Assembly: GCA_020638555.1 (NCBI GenBank)
Contig: JACKII010000001.1
Span: forward strand, 806,001-870,000
DNA from: Alphaproteobacteria bacterium
GTDB taxonomy: Bacteria; Pseudomonadota; Alphaproteobacteria; Bin95
Direction of reading: 5' to 3'
DNA: 64,000 nt
In this document: positions 16,517 through 23,555 of the stretch, piece by piece
Layout of the letters: every line of letters begins with the position of its first letter
How positions within the stretch are numbered: position 1 is the stretch's first letter
Made by a program: the position numbers and the translations under genes
Notes under the pieces: generated by a model
What the model was told of the DNA's origin: nothing
Database searches by the model: none
The model's input: only the letters and a program-made list of their open reading frames with translations

Positions 16517-17391
16517 CCGCCACCGATGCCCGGAAACAGCGCGCCAGCGACTGGTTCGAGGCGCTCCGCACCCGCATCTGCACCGCATTCGAGCGGCTGG
16601 AGGACGAACTGGCGGACGGGCCGCACCGCGACCTGCCCCCTGGCCGGTTCGAACGCAAACCCTGGAGCCGCAACGCGGTTTCCGACGATCCGGACTCCGG
16701 CCCCGGCGGTGGCGGCATCATGGCGGTGATGCGCGGGCGCGTGTTCGAGAAGGTGGGCGTCAACGTCTCCACCGTTCACGGCCGCTTTTCCGAGAAATTC
16801 GCGGCCGAAATCCCGGGGGCTGCGGAAAACCCCGGCTTCTGGGCCAGCGGCGTGTCGCTGGTGGCGCACATGCGCTCGCCCAAGGTGCCGGCGGTGCACA
16901 TGAACACCCGGCACATTGTCACCTCTCGCGCCTGGTTCGGCGGCGGCGCCGACCTGACGCCCATGGTGCCGGACGAGCGCGACACCGCCGACTTCCATGG
17001 CGCGCTGAAGGCTTGCTGCGACCGCTTCGACCCGGCCTACTATCCCAAGTTCAAGCAATGGGCGGATGACTATTTCTATCTGCCGCACCGGGGCGAGGCG
17101 CGCGGCGTCGGCGGCATTTTCTACGACTATCTCGACACCGGCGACTGGGAGGCGGACTTCGCCTTCACCCGGGCGGTGGGCGAGGCGTTCCTGGACATCT
17201 ACCCGCAACTGGTGCGTCGCCACATGCACGCGCCCTGGACCGCAGCCGACCGCGAGCACCAGCTGGTGCGCCGCGGCCGCTATGTGGAGTTCAACCTGAT
17301 CCACGACCGCGGCACCGCCTTCGGCCTCAAGACCGGCGGCAATACCGAGGCGATCCTCATGTCCATGCCGCCGGAAGCGAAATGGCCGTGA
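16513..17391 (+). CDS. hemF: oxygen-dependent coproporphyrinogen III oxidase
   Basis: This 292-residue haem-biosynthesis enzyme oxidatively decarboxylates coproporphyrinogen III to protoporphyrinogen IX. Conserved blocks are visible in order: 'GVNVSTVHGRFSEKFA', 'PKVPAVHMNTRHI', 'WFGGGADLTPM', RGVGGIFYDYLD, and 'GRYVEFNLIHDRGTAFGLKT' near the C-terminus. These include the conserved His and Asp/Arg residues at the dimeric active site. It is full length and cytoplasmic. ATG 16513 lies inside the trmL stop (ATGA), so translation is coupled. A repeat element begins 39 bases past its stop. Confidence 0.97.
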   Translation: MTATDARKQRASDWFEALRTRICTAFERLEDELADGPHRDLPPGRFERKPWSRNAVSDDPDSGPGGGGIMAVMRGRVFEKVGVNVSTVHGRFSEKFAAEIPGAAENPGFWASGVSLVAHMRSPKVPAVHMNTRHIVTSRAWFGGGADLTPMVPDERDTADFHGALKACCDRFDPAYYPKFKQWADDYFYLPHRGEARGVGGIFYDYLDTGDWEADFAFTRAVGEAFLDIYPQLVRRHMHAPWTAADREHQLVRRGRYVEFNLIHDRGTAFGLKTGGNTEAILMSMPPEAKWP

Positions 17392-17430
17392 GCCGCTAGG
17401 GTGGAGTCTTTTCCAGCCGGCTCACCAGCC

Positions 17431-17540
17431 TATCTTCCCTGTCCTCGCGAAAGCGGGGACCCATGCCTGAGAGACAAATTCAGACTCCGTGTCCTGTGAG
17501 AAGTTCTCAGGCATGGGCTCCCGCTTGCGCGGAAGATGGG
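17431..17540. repeat. ~110 bp palindromic interspersed repeat, copy 1
   Basis: The sequence from TATCTTCCCTGTCCTCGCG to GCGCGGAAGATGGG is largely self-complementary: CCCATGCCTGAGA near 17460 pairs with TCTCAGGCATGGG near 17505. A second copy, about 90% alike by eye, lies at 19811-19926 in the opposite orientation. It fills the gap between hemF and the convergent LLM gene, where it could also serve as a bidirectional terminator hairpin. Confidence 0.8.
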
Positions 17541-17562
17541 TTCAACCGGGACCGAAAACGCT

Positions 17563-18609
17563 CTAGCCCGCGGACTGGTGGCCGCGGAACGCGCTGGGGA
17601 TGCGCTGGATGTCCTGCAACACGTCCGGCGGGATGTCGCTGCCCATTTCGGCCGAGGCGCTGGCAGAGACCGTGTCGCTGATGCCGCCGAAGCGTTCTGC
17701 GATCTTGCCGGCGATCTCGTCATGGCGGCCGATGGCGGCGCAGAGATGCAGCAGGTCGTCGGAGATCTCGCCGGCGAGCTTGTCCCACTGGCCCTGCTTG
17801 GTCATGTGGTTCAGCTTCAGGCCCAGCTCTTCCTGGCCGTGAGCGGCCAGCACCGGGTAATAGGCCGGGGTCGAGCCGTAGAAGCCGATGCGGTAGCGCA
17901 CCCATTCCGCCACCTTGGCCACGCTCTCGTCGTCCGGACCGGTGGCGATGAAGCCGCCGCCGGAGACCTCGAACGTCTCCCGCGCCCGGCCGACATTGGC
18001 GAGGCCGCGGGCGATGCGGGGGACGATGGTCTCCTCCATGTATTTGCGGGTGCAGAACGGGTGCAGGCGCACGCCGTCCGCCTCCTCGGCCGCGACCCGC
18101 ATCATCACCGGCCCGACGGCGGCCAGCGTCACCTTGGGCACGCCCGGCACGGTGTTCTCCGGCACGAAATTCGGCGTCATCAGGGTGAAGGTGTAGTGCT
18201 CGCCCTGATAGTCCAGCTTCTCGCCGCTCTCCCAGCAGCGCCAGATCGCCTTCAGCCCTTGCAGGTATTCGCGCATGCGCGGCGCGGGCGGCGTCCAGGG
18301 CACGGAGAAGCGCTTTTCGTTGTGGGCGCGGATCTGGGTGCCCAGCCCCAGCACGAACCGGCCGCCGGAGGCCTCGTACAGGTCCCAGGTGACATTGGCG
18401 GCGCTCATGGGCGAGCGGTTGAACGAGATGGCGATGCCGGTCGCCAGCTCCACCCGTTCGGTGCAGGTGGCGGCGACCGCCAGCGGCAGATAGGGGTCGT
18501 GCTTGTTCTCCATGGTGACGATGCCGTCGAAGCCGCGCGCCTCGACCGAGCGGGCCGCCTCCGGCACCTTGCGGAGATTGTCTTGCGGGATGGTGGTGAC
18601 GATGCGCAT
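17563..18609 (-). CDS. LLM-class flavin/F420-dependent oxidoreductase (TIGR03617-like)
   Basis: This 348-residue luciferase-fold protein has an N-terminus MRIVTTIPQDNLRKVPEAAR, then 'AATCTERVELATGIAISFNR' and 'GRFVLGLGTQIRAHNEKRFS', which are standard LLM TIM-barrel segments. 'YQGEHYTFTLMTPNFVPE' and 'VTLAAVGPVMMRVAAEEADG' follow. The whole protein resembles the probable F420-dependent oxidoreductases of the TIGR03617 type. Whether F420 or FMN is used cannot be read from sequence. ATG 18609 was chosen over the 79-residue upstream extension, which has no family character. It is flanked by the ~110 bp repeat on one side and is divergent from a small gene on the other. Confidence 0.88.
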   Translation of the reverse strand: MRIVTTIPQDNLRKVPEAARSVEARGFDGIVTMENKHDPYLPLAVAATCTERVELATGIAISFNRSPMSAANVTWDLYEASGGRFVLGLGTQIRAHNEKRFSVPWTPPAPRMREYLQGLKAIWRCWESGEKLDYQGEHYTFTLMTPNFVPENTVPGVPKVTLAAVGPVMMRVAAEEADGVRLHPFCTRKYMEETIVPRIARGLANVGRARETFEVSGGGFIATGPDDESVAKVAEWVRYRIGFYGSTPAYYPVLAAHGQEELGLKLNHMTKQGQWDKLAGEISDDLLHLCAAIGRHDEIAGKIAERFGGISDTVSASASAEMGSDIPPDVLQDIQRIPSAFRGHQSAG

Positions 18610-18732
18610 GGGCCGGGCGGTCCTCGGTTGGCGATCTTTGGCCGGGAAGGGGGGCGCGGACTGGAACGCCCGCGCGGTTCGGCCCATATTGCCCGGCAAC
18701 ACCGCCTTCTGCCAACCGGGAGCCGTTCGCCC

Positions 18733-18951
18733 ATGTCCGATTCCGCCCCCCTCATTCCCGACGTCTGGCGCGCGCCCGATGGCACCGCCCTTTCGTGCCG
18801 CGAAAAGATCAAGGTGCTGAACGAGAACCTGGAGGAATTGCAGCAAATGGCCCAGGACGCGCTCGAAGACGCCGTCATCATGGGCGCCGACGAGGGGCAG
18901 ATCCGCGACGTGCTGCGCCGGCTGGTGGAGAGCCTGGAAAACCCCTATTGA
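18733..18951 (+). CDS. small acidic helical protein, unknown function
   Basis: This 72-residue protein starts MSDSAPLIPDVWRAPDG and is then almost entirely helical: 'CREKIKVLNENLEELQQMAQ' and 'GQIRDVLRRLVESLENPY'. The heptad-like Leu spacing suggests a short coiled coil or helical hairpin. It is cytoplasmic and acidic. The length, a plausible start, and codon choice like its neighbours support a real gene. I do not recognise a family. It lies 59 bases before the SDR gene at 19011 on the same strand and may share its transcript. Confidence 0.7.
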   Translation: MSDSAPLIPDVWRAPDGTALSCREKIKVLNENLEELQQMAQDALEDAVIMGADEGQIRDVLRRLVESLENPY

Positions 18952-19010
18952 GCCGGGCCGCGCCAGCCGATAGGGTCGGGCGCAGACACCTTTGCAGGAG
19001 ATCCGGGTTC

Positions 19011-19781
19011 ATGTCTTTGAAATTGTTCGATCTGTCGGGCCGCGTCGCCCTGGTGACCGGCGGCAATGGCGGTATCGGCCTCGGCATGGCCCGCGGCATG
19101 GCGGAGGCGGGGGCGGCGATCATGGTCGCCGGCCGCAATGCCGACAAGAATGCCGCCGCGGTGGCGGAACTGAAGGATCTGGGCGCCGAGGCTGATGCGG
19201 TGACGGTGGACGTGACCGACGCGGCCTCCTGCCGGGCCATGGTCGATGCGACCAAGGCCCGGTTCGGGCGCATCGACTGCCTGGTCAACAATGCCGGCAC
19301 CGCCATCCGCAAGCAGCCGCAGGATTACGATCTGGCCGAATGGCAGGAGGTGCTGACCACCAACCTGACCAGCGCCTTTGTCTGCTCGCAGGCGGTCTAT
19401 CCGCTGATGCAGGCGCAGGGCGGCGGCAAGATCGTCATGATCGGCTCGATGATGTCGATTTTCGGCGCCTCGTTTTCGGCGCCCTACGCCTCCAGCAAGG
19501 GCGGCATCGTGCAGTTGGGCAAGTCGCTGGCCAGTTCCTGGGCGAAGGACAACATCCAGGTGAACACGGTCCTGCCCGGCTGGATCGACACCGCCCTGAC
19601 CATCCGCGCCCGCGAGCAGGTGGACGGCTTGCACCAGCGCGTGCTGGACCGCACCCCGGCCGGCCGCTGGGGCAAGCCCGAGGACCATGCCGGCATCGCC
19701 GTGTTCCTCGCCAGCCCCGCCTCGGACTTCGTCACCGGCACGTCGATCCCGGTGGACGGCGGGTTCTCGATTTATATCTAG
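19011..19781 (+). CDS. SDR-family NAD(P)-dependent oxidoreductase
   Basis: This 256-residue classical SDR starts MSLKLFDLSGRVALVTGGNG. The cofactor motif is TGGNGGIGLG and the NNAG motif is LVNNAGTAIR. The active site is complete: Ser in MIGSMMSIFGASF and Tyr-x3-Lys in YASSKGG. 'VNTVLPGWIDTALT' and the closing 'TGTSIPVDGGFSIYI' are typical of 2-deoxygluconate/glucose-dehydrogenase-like SDRs. ATG 19011 follows CAGGAG. The substrate is unknown. The LLM gene, the small gene and this SDR are bracketed by inverted copies of the same repeat. Confidence 0.93.
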   Translation: MSLKLFDLSGRVALVTGGNGGIGLGMARGMAEAGAAIMVAGRNADKNAAAVAELKDLGAEADAVTVDVTDAASCRAMVDATKARFGRIDCLVNNAGTAIRKQPQDYDLAEWQEVLTTNLTSAFVCSQAVYPLMQAQGGGKIVMIGSMMSIFGASFSAPYASSKGGIVQLGKSLASSWAKDNIQVNTVLPGWIDTALTIRAREQVDGLHQRVLDRTPAGRWGKPEDHAGIAVFLASPASDFVTGTSIPVDGGFSIYI

Positions 19782-19810
19782 CGCACATTCGGTCCTGGTC
19801 GACCCACTCT

Positions 19811-19926
19811 CCTGCCCCCTCTCCCGCGCAGGCGGGAGCCTATGCCTGAGGGCTTCTCACAGGACACGGGCTCTGTATTTGTCTCTCAGGCATGGGTCCC
19901 CGCTTGCGCGAGGACAGGGGAGATGG
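19811..19926. repeat. ~110 bp palindromic interspersed repeat, copy 2 (inverted)
   Basis: Read on the minus strand this matches 17431-17540 closely: CCCTGTCCTCGCG, GCGGGGACCCATGCCTGAGA, GTGTCCTGTGAGAAG and CAGGCAT blocks occur in the same order. It occupies part of the 362-base gap 19782-20143. The rest of that gap (19927-20143) has a GGCGCC-TGA-GGCGCC palindrome near 20013 and no gene that I can see. Confidence 0.8.
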
Positions 19927-20143
19927 GGTGTGAGCCAGCGCGAAAAACTCCGATTGAGCGCAATTTCGGTTCGATTTTCGCCTGATCCGTCTCTTCCCTT
20001 CACGCTGAGGTGGCGCCTGAGGCGCCCTCGAAGCGCCCGGCCGGGGCTGCACTCGGCCGCGCCTTCACGGCTCGGCTTTGCCGGGCACTTCAGGCCGAAG
20101 GTGTGTTCGAACGACCGAACCGAATTGGCTCCGGGGTTTTGGT

Positions 20144-21388
20144 TCAGACGCGGGCGCGCGCCAGCCGCCACACCGCGACAATGTCCCAGAGCGCCGCCGC
20201 GGTGATCGCGGCACTGCCGAGCAGGGCGCTCGTCTCCGGGCGCAGCACCGGTGCGGGCTGGAGGCCCTGCACCTGGGTGCCGGCAAACCAGACCCAGGCG
20301 GCACCCGCCAGCGCCAGGGCGAGCGTCAGCGCCGCGGGCGGCAGCCAGCCGCTGGCGCCGAGCGCCTGGCGGATCAGCCATTGCCGCGTCGCCGGCTCGG
20401 CGTCGGGCGAGCCGGCGAGATCGGCCGCGGCCAGGGCCGCCTGGCGCCGTTCCTCCGCCGCGCGCAACAGCAGCAGGCCCAGCACGAGGCCGAGCACCAG
20501 CGGGAACAGGCCGATAAAGCTCGCGAGATCGACCGGCAGCGCACCGCCGAAGCCGGAGAGCGAGGCAAGCTGGCTGCGCTGGGCCGTGAACTGCTCCTTC
20601 AGCCGGTCCTGCGCCGTCTTGATCTCGTCCTGAAGCCTGGCCTGGAGCGTGAGCGTGCGCTGGATGTCGGCCGTCGCGCCGCTCGCCACCCCCAGCACGG
20701 CGTCCAGCTGGTCCCGGATGCTGGCGATCACCGCGCCGGCATAGGCCGCCTTGCCCTGGACCGTGAACCACCAGTCGGAGTCCAGCGAAGCGTCCACATG
20801 CGTGTCGTGGCTGATGGTGACGGTGTCGATGGCGGCCTTGCGCTGCTCCAGTGCATCGGCGGCGGCGCGGAGGTCGGCGGCGGTCGCCGCGGCTTCGGCT
20901 GGAGCACTCGCGGCGGCATTGCGGGCGCTTTGCACCACGGCCGAGAGGGTTTTGCCGTAGGCCGGCCGGATTTCGCGCGCCCAGACCCGCTCTGCCCGCT
21001 CATAGGCCGGCTTCACGATGGCGTCCCGGCCATAGGCAGCCATCAGAGGATAGGCGTCGCGGCGATTCTCGGCGACGGCGGTCAGGATTTCGTGCAGCGC
21101 CGGACTGACGGCGAACGAGGGATCGCCCGCGGGGCGGAAGGCCATGTTCGGGGCCTGCGGGCGGACCTCCTGCAACTGTTCCTGCGGTTGGCTCGGGCCT
21201 TGCGTTTGCTGCTGCAACTGTTCCTGCGGTTGGCTCGGGCCTTGCGTTTGCTGCTGCAACTGTTCTTGCGGTTGGCCCGGCATTTGCGCCTGCATCTGCA
21301 TTTGCGGCGGCATGTTGGCCGGCGGCAGGCCCTGGAACGCAAGCCCCTGCGGCGCCATCTGCGCCTGCGGTGGCAGTTGCTGCTGCAT
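20144..21388 (-). CDS. Gln-rich membrane protein, C-terminal part (frameshifted gene)
   Basis: This frame encodes 414 residues from MQQQLPPQAQMAP. It has a Gln/Pro-rich segment (residues ~1-80) with two and a half tandem copies of a 14-residue EQLQQQTQGPSQPQ unit. A long soluble region with coiled-coil character follows (residues ~100-270). The C-terminus holds three hydrophobic helices (FIGLFPLVLGLVLGLLLL, AALTLALALAGAAWVWFAG, SALLGSAAITAAALW). The N-terminal part, with the first membrane helix, lies in the other frame (21082-21810). Joining them needs a -1 shift near 21390-21440 and would give a protein of about 540 residues with four helices. No family is recognised. An independent start at this ATG is possible but lacks a clear ribosome site. 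Confidence 0.6.
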   Translation of the reverse strand: MQQQLPPQAQMAPQGLAFQGLPPANMPPQMQMQAQMPGQPQEQLQQQTQGPSQPQEQLQQQTQGPSQPQEQLQEVRPQAPNMAFRPAGDPSFAVSPALHEILTAVAENRRDAYPLMAAYGRDAIVKPAYERAERVWAREIRPAYGKTLSAVVQSARNAAASAPAEAAATAADLRAAADALEQRKAAIDTVTISHDTHVDASLDSDWWFTVQGKAAYAGAVIASIRDQLDAVLGVASGATADIQRTLTLQARLQDEIKTAQDRLKEQFTAQRSQLASLSGFGGALPVDLASFIGLFPLVLGLVLGLLLLRAAEERRQAALAAADLAGSPDAEPATRQWLIRQALGASGWLPPAALTLALALAGAAWVWFAGTQVQGLQPAPVLRPETSALLGSAAITAAALWDIVAVWRLARARV

Positions 21389-21810
21389 GGGCGTTGCGAG
21401 GGGCCGGCACCGGCCACCTGCCGCGGCGAGGGCGCGGCCCGCGCGAGGCCGGCGGCCGGCAGGACGCGGCCCTGCTGCGCCTCGGCGATCAGGGGGCGGA
21501 GTGCGTTGAAGCGGCCGATCATGTCGTCGGTCGCCTCACGCAGCGTCTCTTCCAGCCGGCGCTGGGCGCGCTTGCCCGCCTCCGCCAGCGAGGCCACGCC
21601 CGGGTCGACCGCGGCGAGCAGCGCCCGGTTCGCCGCCATGGCGGCCTCGATGTCCGCAAGCGTCTTGGACGCGGCGATATAGGGGGCGACGGTCAGCAGA
21701 TGCAGCAGCGCCAGCACGCCCGCCGCCAGATACAGGGTCCGCCGCGCCTGCCGGAGTGCGACACCCGAAGCCTTCAGCGTGTCGCGCGCTGCGTCCGCCA
21801 CATAGCTCAT
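21082..21810 (-). CDS. membrane protein, N-terminal part of the frameshifted gene
   Basis: Starting at ATG 21810 (MSYVADAARDTLKASGVALR), this frame has a cytoplasmic lead, a membrane helix (LYLAAGVLALLHLLTVAPYI, residues 27-46) and a helical periplasmic stretch to 'PLIAEAQQGRVLPAAGLARA'. After about residue 135 the frame becomes arginine/serine-rich (NCHRRRRWRRRG), which is the Gln-rich repeat of the downstream frame read out of register. Useful coding therefore ends near 21395 and should continue at 20144-21388 in the -1 frame. This is either a one-base insertion in a GC-rich run, an assembly error, or a true pseudogene. Confidence 0.55.
   Translation of the reverse strand: MSYVADAARDTLKASGVALRQARRTLYLAAGVLALLHLLTVAPYIAASKTLADIEAAMAANRALLAAVDPGVASLAEAGKRAQRRLEETLREATDDMIGRFNALRPLIAEAQQGRVLPAAGLARAAPSPRQVAGAGPSQRPCSSNCHRRRRWRRRGLRSRACRRPTCRRKCRCRRKCRANRKNSCSSKRKARANRRNSCSSKRKARANRRNSCRRSARRPRTWPSAPRAIPRSPSVRRCTKS
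21171..21273 (-). repeat. 42 bp tandem repeat encoding a Gln-rich segment
   Basis: Units begin at 21171, 21213 and 21255 (TGCAACTGTTCCTGCGGTTG...), two full and nearly identical and one partial. They encode the 14-residue EQLQQQTQGPSQPQ unit on the minus strand. The length is a multiple of three, so copy-number change would keep the frame. Confidence 0.9.
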
Positions 21811-21904
21811 GCCGCTGCCTCCCTGGAATGTGGAGCGGAAAGAACATGATAGCGAATTCCCGCCCCGACCGGAAATCCGGATTGCGCCGGGCGCCCGACG
21901 CGGC

Positions 21905-23359
21905 TCAGGGGAGGGGCGATTGCGCCTGGAAGATCTCCCGCACTTTCGCGCGGCTGACCTTGCCGTTGTCGGTCCGCGGCAGGTCGTCCATCAGGTCAAT
22001 GGCGATCCGGACGCGATACGGCGCCCAGATTTCATGGATGCCGGCCTTGAGCCGGTCGATATCGGCGCCCGGCTCCGTCACCAGCGCCACGCAGACGAGA
22101 TCGCCGCCGTCACTGTCCTTGATCGAGACCACGGCGGCGTCCCTGACGCCGGCGCCGGTGCGCAGCGTGTTTTCGAGGGCCAGGGGCGATTCCTTCACCC
22201 CGCCCATGATGACCATGTCGTCGGCCCGCCCCAGCAGCTTGACCTTGCGGGGGCCGATCATGACGCCGGCATCGCCGGTATAGAACCAGCCCTCGCGAAA
22301 CCGCTGCCGCGTCTCCTCCTCGTTGCGGAAATAGGCATCGATCAGGCCGGGCTTCCGGAGCGCGATCAGGCCCGCCGTCCCATCCGGGACTTTCCGGTGG
22401 AGTTCGTCCCGGATTTCCAGTTCGACGCCCGGCAGCGGGATGCCGGTCCCCGCGTCCTGCATGCGCAACACGAAGCCGGCTTCGTTGGCGCCCATCATGC
22501 TGCGGAGCCGGGGGGTCAGTTTGGCAATGATGCGCTCTTGCAGGGACTGCGAGGCAGCGGCACCCGCGGACTCGGCGATCAGGTGAGGGTTCGGCCGGGC
22601 GTCGGCGGGGAGTTCGCCCAGCAGGCGCTCATACTCCAGCGGCAGCGCCCAGATATGTGTGATGCCATGGCGGCGCAGCGCGCCCGCGCGATCGGAAACC
22701 TTGACCAGGAGGGCACCGACCTTGAAGCAGATCAGGCACCAGCGGAGCATGCTGTTAATGCCGAAGACCGCGCCGATGATCAGCATTCTGGAGTCGGGGT
22801 TCAGGCCCGAGGTCAGGATGTCTTCGTTCAAGCGGAGTTCTTGAATTTGCCGGGTCACACAAATGAGCTTTGGAATGCCCGTCGTCCCGGACGACCGGCT
22901 GATGCGAACGGGATCCTGCCATTCGGGGAGCGGCAGGGCCTGGGACGCAGCGGCGGCCAGGTCCATCGCCAGCACCGTATGCACCCAGTCATCGCTCAAA
23001 CGGTGGTGCCGGAACGGAGCCTGTCCTTCGACGGGCGAGTCCGACAGGGCGATATCCACATGATCGTAGAGAAAGCGCGCATGCTGCCAGGACTTGGCGT
23101 CGTCGGTTGTCGAGACGGCGCCCAGATTGTCGCAAGCGATGGTCAGCAGCCATGCGATGTAGAAGTGCGGATGGTGAATCGCGACGATCTGCCCGCGCCG
23201 GACCCCCAGGTCGGCAAGAGCCTTGGTAAACCGGAGCGCATCGTTCGCGAACCGCGAATAGGTAATTTCCGCATCATCGAGAATAAAAACTAAGCGATCT
23301 GGCGTATTGACGGCATGAAAATTCAGATAGTCGAACGTGGTTACCGGCGGTCTCTCCAT
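21905..23359 (-). CDS. AMP-dependent acyl-CoA synthetase/ligase
   Basis: This 484-residue ANL-superfamily enzyme activates a carboxylate as acyl-AMP and then loads CoA. The P-loop-like motif is 'RSSGTTGIPK' (around residue 152). GANEAGFVLR sits in the substrate/adenine region, WFYTGDAGVM gives the YTGD motif, LGRADDMVIMGGVKESP the hinge, and RTDNGKVSRAKV the catalytic Lys near the C-terminus. All core motifs are intact. It is somewhat short for the family and the substrate is unknown. It is divergent from the TPR-glycosyltransferase gene with about 200 bases between starts, including an AT-rich stretch around 23360-23430 likely to hold both promoters. Confidence 0.9.
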   Translation of the reverse strand: MERPPVTTFDYLNFHAVNTPDRLVFILDDAEITYSRFANDALRFTKALADLGVRRGQIVAIHHPHFYIAWLLTIACDNLGAVSTTDDAKSWQHARFLYDHVDIALSDSPVEGQAPFRHHRLSDDWVHTVLAMDLAAAASQALPLPEWQDPVRISRSSGTTGIPKLICVTRQIQELRLNEDILTSGLNPDSRMLIIGAVFGINSMLRWCLICFKVGALLVKVSDRAGALRRHGITHIWALPLEYERLLGELPADARPNPHLIAESAGAAASQSLQERIIAKLTPRLRSMMGANEAGFVLRMQDAGTGIPLPGVELEIRDELHRKVPDGTAGLIALRKPGLIDAYFRNEEETRQRFREGWFYTGDAGVMIGPRKVKLLGRADDMVIMGGVKESPLALENTLRTGAGVRDAAVVSIKDSDGGDLVCVALVTEPGADIDRLKAGIHEIWAPYRVRIAIDLMDDLPRTDNGKVSRAKVREIFQAQSPLP

Positions 23360-23555
23360 GAAAACGGCTCCGTGTACCGAAATGTTCTTTAAAGGTATCC
23401 AGTTTGTCGGTATTGGCTGTTTATATGGAGCGCGGGATTTGGTCCAGGCCGAAGACCGGCGGAGGCAGGGCCGAATGCGGCCAAGACCCCTCGCCCGGTT
23501 GCGGGCCCGTCAACATTCTGTAATCGCCCGGCGGCGCGAACCGATTGGAGAGAGA

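Noticed and set aside
21385..21440. Programmed -1 frameshift in the Gln-rich membrane protein gene
   Set aside because: No X-XXY-YYZ slippery heptamer in the zero frame and no clear downstream pseudoknot, so mutation or sequence error is preferred.
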